Assembly: GCA_029932015.1 (NCBI GenBank)
Contig: JAOZQW010000047.1
Location: forward strand, 1 to 11,202
Direction: 5' to 3'
From: Candidatus Fermentibacteraceae bacterium
Lineage (GTDB): Bacteria; Fermentibacterota; Fermentibacteria; Fermentibacterales; JCC-6
DNA length: 11,202 nucleotides
Below the pieces are notes generated by a model. That model was not told where the DNA came from and ran no database searches. It worked only from the letters and a program-made list of their open reading frames with translations. A program made the translations under genes and the position numbers. Position 1 is the stretch's first letter; each line of letters begins with the position of its first letter. Positions 1-7,684 of the stretch are shown in pieces.

Positions 1-462
1 GTCCGGCTCAGACCAGACAGGAGTGACTTCGGCGGAATGCCTGTGCTTCTCCGCGTACATCTCAAGGAGGATCTGTCTTGCCCTCTCCGTATCGGCAGGT
101 GAGACCGTCTGCCCCGGGTAGAGAACAATTGCCTCAAGTGCGTCATCCTCATTGAGGTGACCCGCATTCTGGATCTCAACGTGGCTGAGCAGACGATTTT
201 CGGTCACAAGAATGGTAATCCGGGTCTCCATACCTACCGTATCAGCCAATATCTCGATGTCACCGAAATATCCGAGTGCGAAGAGTTCCCTGATCCCCCG
301 CTGCAGGGCTGTTGTACTGATCGAATCACCCTGGGAGAGGCCAAAAACGCTTTCAATAAGTTCATCGCTCACGAAGTCATTGCCATCGACTCCGACAGAG
401 CTGACCGTCATCGCGAACGAAATGGAAATGACGATAAACGGGATAGAGAGGGCTGTTCTCAA
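1..462 (-). CDS. bamA: BamA-family outer membrane protein assembly factor, N-terminal part (runs off the window)
   Basis: The visible 154 codons are the start of a BamA/Omp85 protein, which folds and inserts beta-barrel proteins into the outer membrane. The start chosen is TTG at 462. It overlaps the clpC stop as TTGA and has an AAAGG ribosome site 8 bases upstream. From this start the protein begins with Arg2 and a hydrophobic stretch to about residue 16, with a plausible signal-peptidase site after Ser-Phe-Ala (15-17). An ATG at 411 (codon 18) would lose that signal peptide, so TTG is preferred. After the signal come POTRA-like repeats: 'GVDGNDFVSDELI' near 24-36, 'RELFALGYFGDIEI' near 58-71, and a second repeat beginning 'LSHVEIQNAGHLNEDDALE' near 93-111. 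The beta-barrel would lie beyond position 1. The family call is fairly firm. BamA versus TamA or another Omp85 member cannot be settled without the rest, although the operon context favours BamA. Confidence 0.82.
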   Translation of the reverse strand, partial: MRTALSIPFIVISISFAMTVSSVGVDGNDFVSDELIESVFGLSQGDSISTTALQRGIRELFALGYFGDIEILADTVGMETRITILVTENRLLSHVEIQNAGHLNEDDALEAIVLYPGQTVSPADTERARQILLEMYAEKHRHSAEVTPVWSEPD

Positions 463-2939
463 TTGTCGACCCTTTCGTGGAGTTCATGTGAAGCGACTAC
501 CTCAGGTGAATCGGTCTCTGTCTTCCTGAAGATGATCCGGCTCTCCTCCCTTACGGCGATGATACTGTCACCACTCTCAAACTTTCCTCTGAGAATGGCA
601 TCAGTGAGGGGATCCTCAACCAGTCTCCTGATAGTTCGTCTCAGATGTCTGGCTCCCGCTTCAGGATCGTAACCGGCTTCAGTGATCAGCGTCAGAGCCT
701 CAGGAGAGAGCGTGAGTTCGATCCTCATATCGCCCAGCCTTTGCTCAACATCCTGCATCTGTAGATCAACAATGCGCTCCATATGCTGAAACTCAAGAGG
801 ATTGAAGACGACGATCTCATCCAGACGGTTCAGGAACTCAGGATTGAAGCGGTCACGCACAGCCTCCATCACAATGTGATCTATGCGCTTCTTCTCCTCC
901 TCGACGCTCGTTTCTCTGGAGAAGCCCAGGCGGCCGCCGCCAAGAAGACTCCTTGAGGCTATGTTGCTGGTCATAATGATGATGGTGTTGGTGAAATCGA
1001 TCTCCCTGCCGTACGAATCAGTCATACGGCCGTAGTCCATCACCTGCAGAAGCATATTGTATAGATCGGCATGGGCCTTCTCTATCTCGTCCAGGAGAAC
1101 TATGGAATAGGGTCTTCTGCGAACCTTCTCAGTCAGATGGCCGCCCTCATCGTAACCCACATATCCCGGTGGCGCACCCACCAGGCGGGAGCCTGAGAAG
1201 CTCTCCTGAAACTCGGACATATCGATACGAATAAGAGCTGCGGGTTCCCCGAAGACAAGTTCAGCAAGTATCCTGGCCGTCTCCGTCTTACCCACACCCG
1301 AAGGTCCGAGGAAAAGGAATGTACCGGCAGGCCGATTGCTGTCGCGTAGACCGATCCTGCTTCTCCTGATGGCACTGGTAATGGTTTCAATGGCATGATG
1401 CTGCCCGACTATCCTCTCCCCAAGTCTCTCTTCAAGATCAAGCAGACGGGATGTCTCGCTTCTGCCCACTTTGCTGACAGGGATGCCGGTCATATCAGCC
1501 ACTACGGCCGCGACCAGTTCCTCGGAGACCGGTATTACTTCGGTGCCCTCCAGCCATGCCGATCTTGCCTCTTCAAGTTCCTTCTCGAGTTCCTCGACCT
1601 GATCCTTGAACTGAAGAGACAGTTCAACATCTTCAGTGTCGATTTCCTGCAGCCTGCGCTGGGCAGTAGAAAGCTCGTCCACGAGGAATTGAATGTCCTC
1701 AGGGACCGTACCGTGATAGACCCTGTTCTTGGCACCAGCCTCATCCATGACATCAATTGCCTTATCAGGAAGGAACCGGCCGCTGATGTACCTTGCTGCA
1801 AGCCTTGCGCAGGCCTGTATGGCATCGTTTGTATATACGGTGCTGTGGTGCTCCTCATATCTTCCTCTGAGCCCGTCGAGTATCTCAATGGTTTCATCAA
1901 CACTTGGGGGATCTATCGGCACCGGCTGGAACCGGCGCTCGAGCGCCCCATCCTTCTCGATGCGTTTCCTGTACTCATCCAGTGTCGTGGCTCCGATACA
2001 CTGGAGTTCCCCTCTGGCAAGTGCGGGCTTGAGCAGGTTGGCGGCGTCGAGAGCACCCTCCGCAGCGCCAGCACCAACGAGAACGTGTACCTCATCGATG
2101 AAGAGAACAATATCCCCGGATTCAGCTATCTCATTCAGGAGCTTCTTCAGTCTCTGCTCGAACTGTCCCCTGTACTTCGTGCCGGCGACCACCGCAGCCA
2201 TATCCAGCGCCATCACCCTCTTGCCCGCAAGCATATCCGGCACGGTTCCGGCGACGATCAGACCAGCAAGTCCCTCTACGATGGCGGTCTTGCCCACTCC
2301 GGGCTCACCTATAAGTATTGGATTGGACTTCTTCCGCCTGCAGAGAACCTGCATTATTCGGCTGATCTGATTCTCTCGCCCTATTACCGGATCGAGATCA
2401 CCTTTTCTTGCCAGCTCAGTCAGATCGCGGCAGAAGTAATCTATCCCGGGAATCTCCTGCTCATCCGGCTGCTTCTCTTCCTTGCCTGACTCGATAGCTG
2501 CTGGAAGCTCCCTGGCAGTCTTTTCAGCAACACCAAGGGAGACACCCTTCTCACGAAGTATGCTGGAAGCCTGGCAATTGCCTACCGAAAGGAGTCCGAG
2601 CAGAAGATGATGCGTCCCTGTGGCGGGAGCACCGCTGCTGACTGCTCTCCTGACTGCTTCACGCCTAACGAGCCTTGCTTTTGTAGTCCAGCCTATATCC
2701 TTGAGAGTCAGCTCATTGGAAACGGGACGCCGCATCAGGTTCTCGAGCCTCGCACGGAGAACACCGATCCTGACTCCGAGTTCATGAAGAACCACCAGGG
2801 CCGCGGAGCCCCTCACCGAGATGAGTCCGAAGAGTATATGCTCCGAAGCGACCTTGGCCTGCCCGGCCCTTCCTGCTTCGGTTATCGCTATCTCCAGCGC
2901 GGCTCGCGCTTTCTCGGTCAGCTGCTCACTCAATGTCAC
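459..2939 (-). CDS. clpC: ATP-dependent Clp protease ATP-binding subunit ClpC
   Basis: This is a Hsp100 unfoldase that threads substrates into the ClpP peptidase in the cytoplasm. The 826 residues match the usual ClpC length. The order is: N-terminal double Clp repeat (about 1-150); first AAA+ module with Walker A GEPGVGKT (211-218), Walker B LFIDE (279-283) and ERRF arginine region (334-337); a short coiled M domain rich in Glu/Leu (about 418-462), as in ClpC rather than ClpB; second AAA+ module with Walker A GPSGVGKT (545-552), Walker B VLLDE (614-618) and sensor-2 GAR (772-774). A Leu-Gly-Phe at 671-673 fits the loop that docks on ClpP, which argues for a protease partner. The start shown is GTG at 2939, but TTG at 2933 sits 5 bases after AGGAG and may be the true start; an in-frame TGA lies just upstream of both. 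No ctsR, mcsA or mcsB adjoins it; the neighbours are lolD and bamA. Confidence 0.95.
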   Translation of the reverse strand: MTLSEQLTEKARAALEIAITEAGRAGQAKVASEHILFGLISVRGSAALVVLHELGVRIGVLRARLENLMRRPVSNELTLKDIGWTTKARLVRREAVRRAVSSGAPATGTHHLLLGLLSVGNCQASSILREKGVSLGVAEKTARELPAAIESGKEEKQPDEQEIPGIDYFCRDLTELARKGDLDPVIGRENQISRIMQVLCRRKKSNPILIGEPGVGKTAIVEGLAGLIVAGTVPDMLAGKRVMALDMAAVVAGTKYRGQFEQRLKKLLNEIAESGDIVLFIDEVHVLVGAGAAEGALDAANLLKPALARGELQCIGATTLDEYRKRIEKDGALERRFQPVPIDPPSVDETIEILDGLRGRYEEHHSTVYTNDAIQACARLAARYISGRFLPDKAIDVMDEAGAKNRVYHGTVPEDIQFLVDELSTAQRRLQEIDTEDVELSLQFKDQVEELEKELEEARSAWLEGTEVIPVSEELVAAVVADMTGIPVSKVGRSETSRLLDLEERLGERIVGQHHAIETITSAIRRSRIGLRDSNRPAGTFLFLGPSGVGKTETARILAELVFGEPAALIRIDMSEFQESFSGSRLVGAPPGYVGYDEGGHLTEKVRRRPYSIVLLDEIEKAHADLYNMLLQVMDYGRMTDSYGREIDFTNTIIIMTSNIASRSLLGGGRLGFSRETSVEEEKKRIDHIVMEAVRDRFNPEFLNRLDEIVVFNPLEFQHMERIVDLQMQDVEQRLGDMRIELTLSPEALTLITEAGYDPEAGARHLRRTIRRLVEDPLTDAILRGKFESGDSIIAVREESRIIFRKTETDSPEVVASHELHERVDN

Positions 2940-3044
2940 TCCTGGTCAAAGGTTGAGTTCCTGATAGGCTTCTATCCTCCAGCCCTACCGTTGTTCCCTG
3001 CATAAGTGATGTAAGATAACCCCCGGCAGAAAGCCCTGCAATCT

Positions 3045-3734
3045 TCATCCTTCGATCTCTCTGAGAACCCCTTCATTGAGAATGAAGCAACTGTCTGCCA
3101 ATACTGCCAGCTCGGTGCTGTGCGTTGCGATAACAAATGCCTGACCCAGTTTCCTGGCCAGGCGGAGAATGAGTTTCTCGACAAGGCTGCTGCTATCAGC
3201 ATCGAGATTTCCAGTCGGCTCGTCTGCCAGGATAACGGATGGGGAAAGGATAAGTGCTCTTGCCACGGCAGCTCTCTGGCGTTCACCGCCGGAGGATTCA
3301 GATGGAAAATGTGAACCCCTCCCCGCTAATCCAACCTCCTCCAGTAGCGTCTCCGCCATCTCCATGGCCTCTCCTTTTGATATTCCGGAGAGCATTGCGG
3401 GCATAGCGGCATTCTCAAGGAGCGTAAACTCCTCCAGAAGGTGATGGAACTGGAAAACAAAACCGAGTTTTTCGTTCCGGATAGCCGCTCTCCTCCCCTC
3501 ACTGACGCTCCAGACATCAACATCATCAATGATGACGGAACCTCTGTCAGGAGGGTCCAGTACTCCGCATACATGAAGGAATGTGCTCTTTCCTGAACCA
3601 CTGGGACCCTGAATGGAGACCACCTCACCGGGAGCTACTGAAAGCTCAGCTCCTCTGAGGATCGAGAGTGTGGTCTGACCCTCACCATAGGATTTCCAGA
3701 TATCCGCTGCGGCCAGCACCGAACTGTCACTCAT
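3045..3734 (-). CDS. lolD: Lipoprotein-releasing system ATP-binding protein LolD
   Basis: This is an ABC ATPase on the cytoplasmic face that powers release of lipoproteins from the inner membrane to the periplasmic carrier LolA. The 229 residues are typical of the LolD/MacB-type family. Visible motifs are Walker A GPSGSGKST (43-51), Q-loop Gln95, signature SSGGERQ (147-153), Walker B VILADE (167-172) followed by the D-loop region, and switch His205. The first signature residue is Ser where LolD usually has Leu (LSGGE). The ATG overlaps the end of the permease gene by 8 bases, so the two subunits are very likely translated together. LolD is separated from MacB/FtsE-like relatives mainly by its LolC/E-type permease neighbour. 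After its stop about 105 bases run to clpC, with only a weak GCAG/CTGC hairpin and no clear terminator. Confidence 0.9.
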   Translation of the reverse strand: MSDSSVLAAADIWKSYGEGQTTLSILRGAELSVAPGEVVSIQGPSGSGKSTFLHVCGVLDPPDRGSVIIDDVDVWSVSEGRRAAIRNEKLGFVFQFHHLLEEFTLLENAAMPAMLSGISKGEAMEMAETLLEEVGLAGRGSHFPSESSGGERQRAAVARALILSPSVILADEPTGNLDADSSSLVEKLILRLARKLGQAFVIATHSTELAVLADSCFILNEGVLREIEG

Positions 3735-4974
3735 ACCTCACCGCCCTTGAAGGAGATGTCGAGAGAGCCGATATCGCCGGGATCAGGGAAGCTGCCAGAC
3801 ATGCTGCCAGTGTCGCTCCGGCGACTGCAAGCACCGGAAGCGGCTCCAGCCTCCCTGGTAGAACATCTATCCAATAAATACTGCTTTCGAGTTTTATGGG
3901 GAAAAACCTGTTTATCATGAAGACAGAACCGGCGGCGAACAGCACACCGGACAACGCCCCTGCTGCTCCGATAAAACCGCCCTGGGCAAGCCCGATCAGC
4001 AGCATTGTGGCGGGATTAGCGCCCATTGCCCGAAGGACACCGCTGTCCCTCCTGTGTTCGAGGGCAATCATTGTCAGTGCGCTGAGAAGGTTCAGGAGAG
4101 CTACCACGGTGATCATCGCAAGCACGATGGACATCCCTGTCCTTTCGAGTCCAAGAGCAGCGAAGAGGTTGCTGTGCCGGGTTATAAATGCATCGCACAC
4201 CATGTAGCGGCACTCACCGTTGATATATGCCTCTCTGAGAACAGCATTCATGTCGGAGGCAAGCATCAAAGGGGAGGCTTCGGGCTGGATCCCCAGACTG
4301 AGAGATGACGCATACCGCGCTCCTGTGAACATGGTTCTCGCGGTGGCTATGTCAGTCAGAACCATTCCTGAGTTGTACTCACTAATCCCAAGGTCGACTA
4401 CAGCGGCCACCCTGACAGAGACGATAGTATCCACAAGAAGCCTGCCCATTGAAGAGAAGGCTGTGACATCGGTAGAAGCGAACCTGACGGAATCACCCTC
4501 TTCAACTCCAAGCCTGGAGGCGAGATCTGGTCCGATGACAGCTGAGCCTTCACTGAAAGCGACCCCTGTGAGTCTGTCACCGGAAAGGAGTTCAAGCTCG
4601 GAGGTCCAATCGACACCTCTCATGTGAACTCCTGCAACATCCCCACTGTTGCCGGCTGCTACAATAGTCTTTTCGAGAACAGGCGATGTTCCCTGAAGGC
4701 CGTCTGTCCCCACCATCAGAGATTCGATATATGCCTGGTCCTCTGGAAACAGGACTTCTCCCGGAGCACGCACTTCAATGGGGGGATGTATCGCAGAGAG
4801 CTGCTCCATAATGGTGCCTGTGAAGCCTTCCATGAAGGCATTCAGGATGAGCAGAGCAGCCACACCGATCGCGATCCCCAGTATGGAGAGTATCGATACG
4901 GTCCTTACAAATCCGGAATTGGACCTGCTGAGGATCTGCCTGCCGGATATCCTCAGTACAAGGGGAAGGTTCAC
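3727..4974 (-). CDS. Lipoprotein-releasing system permease, LolC/LolE family
   Basis: This is the inner-membrane permease of the LolCDE-type exporter; it draws mature lipoproteins out of the inner membrane. The 415 residues are typical. One N-terminal membrane helix lies at about 25-48. A long periplasmic MacB-like domain follows (about 50-275), and then an FtsX domain with three hydrophobic segments (about 280-305, 325-355 and 375-405). The motif 'RDSGVLRAMGA' after the second helix is the usual coupling-helix region that contacts the ATPase. The start is GTG at 4974, overlapping the lysS stop as GTGA; GAGGA lies directly upstream and AGGCGG somewhat further, so translational coupling probably drives initiation. 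Only one permease gene is present in this string, whereas E. coli has separate lolC and lolE. The protein may act as a homodimer (LolF-like), or a second permease may lie elsewhere. Confidence 0.88.
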   Translation of the reverse strand: MNLPLVLRISGRQILSRSNSGFVRTVSILSILGIAIGVAALLILNAFMEGFTGTIMEQLSAIHPPIEVRAPGEVLFPEDQAYIESLMVGTDGLQGTSPVLEKTIVAAGNSGDVAGVHMRGVDWTSELELLSGDRLTGVAFSEGSAVIGPDLASRLGVEEGDSVRFASTDVTAFSSMGRLLVDTIVSVRVAAVVDLGISEYNSGMVLTDIATARTMFTGARYASSLSLGIQPEASPLMLASDMNAVLREAYINGECRYMVCDAFITRHSNLFAALGLERTGMSIVLAMITVVALLNLLSALTMIALEHRRDSGVLRAMGANPATMLLIGLAQGGFIGAAGALSGVLFAAGSVFMINRFFPIKLESSIYWIDVLPGRLEPLPVLAVAGATLAACLAASLIPAISALSTSPSRAVRYE

Positions 4975-6437
4975 TCCTCTGACCGCCTGAGATGAGGGAA
5001 GAATATGGTCTCCCTGATGCTCCCGGCATCAGTGAGCAGCATTACGAGTCTATCAACGCCGATCCCCATGCCGCCTGCCGGCGGCATGCCGGTCTCAAGC
5101 GCGAAGAGGAACTCCTCGTCCAGGATCCCTTCCCTCAGCTCGCTGGAGGCGGCCTGTCTCCCAAGTATCTCCCTCTGAAGGTCCGGATCGTTCTGCTCCG
5201 AAAAGGCATTCGCCAGCTCAAGCCCCATGACGAAGACTTCAAAACGCTCTGTGATGCCGGGTTCACCAGCCTTGTGCTTTGCCAGAGGGGAAAGAAGAGC
5301 GGGATAATCAACCACGAATGTGGGTTCCTTGATCCTGTCAGCTACGAAATGATCAAAAAGCTTGTCTACCAGGGAGGCTCGGTCAGTTGCCGTGCTCTCG
5401 AGCCCGATCCTGTTGCAGAGACCCTTCAGATCCGCAGGTTCCCACGACATGAGATCCTCTCCGCTTGCCTTACGAAGTGCAGGAATGAATGCCATCCTCC
5501 GGAATGGTTCCGAAAGGTCCAGGTCCTGTCCTCGGAAAGAGACTTGCAGACCCCTCCCGAGAGCATCAGCTGCGGCTCTTGTCATCTCCTCGAACCTCAT
5601 CATCATACCTGAGTAATCCGAATAAGCCTCGTAGAGTTCGAGTTGTGTGAATTCCGGACTGTGAGTTCGGTCAACACCCTCGTTCCTGAAGTCCTTACCG
5701 AGTTCATAGACCTTCTCTATCCCCCCGGTCAGAAGCCGCTTCAGATAGAGCTCTGTTGCAATGCGAAGGTAGAATGTCTCGTTCATGCTGCCGTACTCGG
5801 TAGTGAATGGCTGGGCTGCAGCACCACCGTAGATCGGCTGGAGAACCGGTGTCTCCACTTCGAGGAATTCCATCGAATCAAGGTAGGATCTCAGTGCCGA
5901 GATGATGCCGCTTCTGGCGCGGAACCTGGCGAGCGAAGAGGGATTGACAAGGAGATCAACGCACCTGTGTCTGTAGAGGTAGTCAACATCGCTGACCTTA
6001 TCATGGACAGTTCCTTCAGAGTCGACCTTGACCACAGGCAGTGTTCGAAGGCTCTTGCAGAGCAACGTAAGACCCTCGCAGCGGATGGTGAGTTCCCCTG
6101 TCCTTGTTATGAAGACGCTCCCCCTGACCTGAACGATATCCCCGAGGTCCAGCAGACCTGTCAGTTCCCAGCCTGCTTCATCGAGGACCTTGATATTCAG
6201 ATAGACCTGGATCGTGCCTGATGCGTCAGTCAGCTCAGCGAAAACGGTCTTTCCATGCTCACGGCGAGCGCTGACCCGTCCGCAGATAACACGCTCCGCC
6301 TCTGTCTCACCGCCATCCCTCACTTCAGCGATGGAGGTTCTGGGCAGACATCTGGGCGGGTAGGGATCGATATGCAGTTCCTCGCGAATGGTCTCAAGCT
6401 TCGATCTTCTTACGCTCTCCTGCTCACCTGTACTCAT
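4971..6437 (-). CDS. lysS: Lysyl-tRNA synthetase, class II
   Basis: This enzyme charges tRNA-Lys with lysine in the cytoplasm. The 488 residues are close to the 505 of E. coli LysS. An OB-fold anticodon-binding domain fills about 45-150 ('ERVICGRVSARREHGKTVF' at its start). The class II catalytic core follows: motif 1 region 'RFRARSGIISALRSYLDSM' with the ETPVL strand after it, motif 2 'FRNEGVDRTHSPEFT', and motif 3 'GIGVDRLVMLLTD' near the C-terminus. The 'GGAAAQPF' segment before motif 2 is the usual LysRS specificity region. Motif 2 has 'DRTHSPEFT' in place of the E. coli-like 'RHNPEFT', a form I associate with Bacteroidetes-type LysRS. The ATG shares one base with the prfB stop (TAATG), and no strong ribosome site precedes it, so it is probably coupled to prfB translation. 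Confidence 0.96.
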   Translation of the reverse strand: MSTGEQESVRRSKLETIREELHIDPYPPRCLPRTSIAEVRDGGETEAERVICGRVSARREHGKTVFAELTDASGTIQVYLNIKVLDEAGWELTGLLDLGDIVQVRGSVFITRTGELTIRCEGLTLLCKSLRTLPVVKVDSEGTVHDKVSDVDYLYRHRCVDLLVNPSSLARFRARSGIISALRSYLDSMEFLEVETPVLQPIYGGAAAQPFTTEYGSMNETFYLRIATELYLKRLLTGGIEKVYELGKDFRNEGVDRTHSPEFTQLELYEAYSDYSGMMMRFEEMTRAAADALGRGLQVSFRGQDLDLSEPFRRMAFIPALRKASGEDLMSWEPADLKGLCNRIGLESTATDRASLVDKLFDHFVADRIKEPTFVVDYPALLSPLAKHKAGEPGITERFEVFVMGLELANAFSEQNDPDLQREILGRQAASSELREGILDEEFLFALETGMPPAGGMGIGVDRLVMLLTDAGSIRETIFFPHLRRSEE

Positions 6438-7544
6438 TATGACTGACCACTTTCTCTGAGATATGCCTCTATGAATTCCTGGATCCGGCCAGAGAGGAAC
6501 CCGTCCACATCTGAAGTCTCCATATCCGTTCTGTGGTCCTTCACCATGCGGTATGGATGCATTACATAAGACCTGATCTGGTTGCCCCAGGAAACGTCCT
6601 TCTTGTTCTTCTCCATCTCGGCACGCTCTTCCCGCCGCTTCTCCTCTTCGAGCTCATATAGCCTTGCTCTGAGAATTCTTCTGGCAACCTCGCGATTCCT
6701 GTGCTGCGAGCGCTGGTTCTGGCAGGTGACGGCGATGCCTGTAGGCAGATGAGTCATTCTGACCGCTGAATCGGTCTTATTCACATGCTGCCCTCCCGCT
6801 CCGCTGGCTCTGAAAGTGTCAACCCTGATCTCATCATCCTTGAGTTCAATATCAATGGTGTCGTCGATGTCCGGCAGTGGAACGACCGAAGCGAAACTGG
6901 TATGTCTGCGGTGATTCTGATCGAAGGGCGACTTCCGCACAAGACGGTGGATACCGCCCTCGGCACTGAGGTAGCCATAGGCCCAGTCTCCCTTGATGGA
7001 CAGCACCGCCTCCCTGAGTCCCCCTTCAACACCGCCTTCACTCATGCTGATGATCTCAACTTCGAATCCCTGGTTCTCAGCCCAGTATATGTACATTTTC
7101 ATGAGCATCTCGGTCCAGTCCTGGCTGTCCTGTCCACCGGCACCGGATCTGACGGTCAGTATGGCATCGCTGCGGTCATGAGGACCGGAAAGCATCTGCA
7201 TGAACTCAAGCCTGTCAAGCTTCTTTAGGATCGTGTCCAGTGACGTCCTGCTCTCCAACTCCAAACCGGCATCGGTATCATCGTCCAGCAGCTCCAGCGC
7301 GATGTTCAGTTCATCAAGACTGCTCTCGAGTCCACGGAGCGGTTCAAGCCAGACCTGAACTCGCTTATTCTCTTCAATGGTCGAAAGAGCTGATTCCCTG
7401 CCATCCCAGAATCCGGGTTCGGCCATCAGCTCGTTGAGTTTCTGTTCCTTCTCAGTCAGTGCAGCGAAGTCAAAGACCCTCCTTGAGTCTGAGAAGCCTC
7501 TCCACACCCTTCGAATAACCATCTCTGATGTCGTCAGCGGGCAT
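6437..7544 (-). CDS. prfB: Peptide chain release factor 2 (RF2), expressed through a programmed +1 frameshift
   Basis: RF2 ends translation at UGA and UAA. The gene is in two frames. A 24-codon leader starts at ATG 7544 (MPADDIRDGYSKGVERLLRLKEGL) and ends at an in-frame TGA (7472-7470). A +1 shift at CTT-TGA-C continues as 'DFAALTEKEQKLNELMAEP' from GAC at 7471 to the TAA at 6437. The joined product is about 368 residues, against 365 for E. coli RF2. The leader is acidic and Leu/Arg-rich, as RF2 N-termini are. The core shows 'RKSPFDQNHRRHTSF' with the SPF tripeptide that reads UGA in RF2, and 'GAGGQHVNKTDSAV' with the GGQ that triggers peptide release. The apparent ATG at 7522 lies inside the leader in the shifted frame and is not the real start. 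Upstream, an in-frame TGA precedes 7544 with no other start codon between; AGGGA gives a modest ribosome site. It is the first gene of the minus-strand string. Confidence 0.95.
7469..7484 (-). promoter_or_regulatory. Programmed +1 ribosomal frameshift site of prfB
   Basis: Reading on the minus strand: AAGGAGGGTCTTTGAC. A Shine-Dalgarno-like AAGGAGGG (7484-7477) sits one to two bases before the slippery CTT (7475-7473), followed by the zero-frame stop TGA (7472-7470) and C, the poor termination context known from RF2 genes. In the family, low RF2 slows reading of this UGA, tRNA-Leu slips from CUU to UUU, and full-length RF2 is made; high RF2 terminates at the stop. The E. coli element is AGGGGGTATCTTTGAC, so the core CTTTGAC is identical and the internal SD is somewhat stronger here. 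Confidence 0.94.
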
Positions 7545-7602
7545 TTGTACCGTCCCTGTTCCGTGTTGAATCTGTCTGATCTTCGGGCAATATCTTCAAA
7601 AG

Positions 7603-7608
7603 AATATA
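7603..7608 (-). promoter_or_regulatory. Possible -10 element of the prfB-led gene string
   Basis: On the minus strand the sequence TATATT lies about 60 bases before the prfB ATG and is the best -10-like hexamer in the intergenic region. The hexamer 17 bases further upstream (CACGGT) does not look like a -35, so the call is weak. The true promoter could be elsewhere in 7545-7684 or further away. Confidence 0.25.
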
Positions 7609-7634
7609 AGGCTTTCGGCTGAGCGACCGTGAGC

Positions 7635-7663
7635 TTGACCGCTAGCTAATGCAGGATTATTCT
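7635..7663 (+). promoter_or_regulatory. Sigma70-like promoter of the antiporter operon
   Basis: TTGACC (7635-7640) and TATTCT (7658-7663) are separated by exactly 17 bases, a good match to housekeeping -35/-10 elements. Transcription would begin near 7670, leaving a short leader with GGAGG at 7676-7680 before the ATG at 7685. An in-frame ATG at 7649 lies inside the spacer and so cannot be the start if this promoter is used. Confidence 0.6.
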
Positions 7664-7684
7664 GCCATTTCAACTGGAGGTATC

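Noticed and set aside
1395..2489. 364-codon open frame on the plus strand
   Set aside because: Lies entirely antisense to the well-supported clpC, its translation shows no recognisable domain, and long antisense frames are common opposite genes with this codon use.
2926..3003. 26-codon reading frame (ATG at 3003) in the gap between lolD and clpC
   Set aside because: No convincing ribosome site, runs into the start of clpC in another frame, and nothing about the peptide is recognisable; a leader peptide cannot be excluded but is not supported.
3010..3042. Weak hairpin after lolD as a terminator
   Set aside because: The stem GCAG/CTGC is only four pairs and no T-run follows it on the minus strand.
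5643..6221. 192-codon open frame on the plus strand
   Set aside because: Antisense to lysS; no domain seen.
7437..7522. ATG at 7522 as the prfB start
   Set aside because: It gives an N-terminus (MVIRRVWRGF) unlike RF2 and lies in the shifted frame inside the leader; the frameshift model explains the gene better.
7649..7684. ATG at 7649 as the antiporter start
   Set aside because: It lies between the -35 and -10 of the likely promoter and has no ribosome site, whereas ATG 7685 has GGAGG just upstream.
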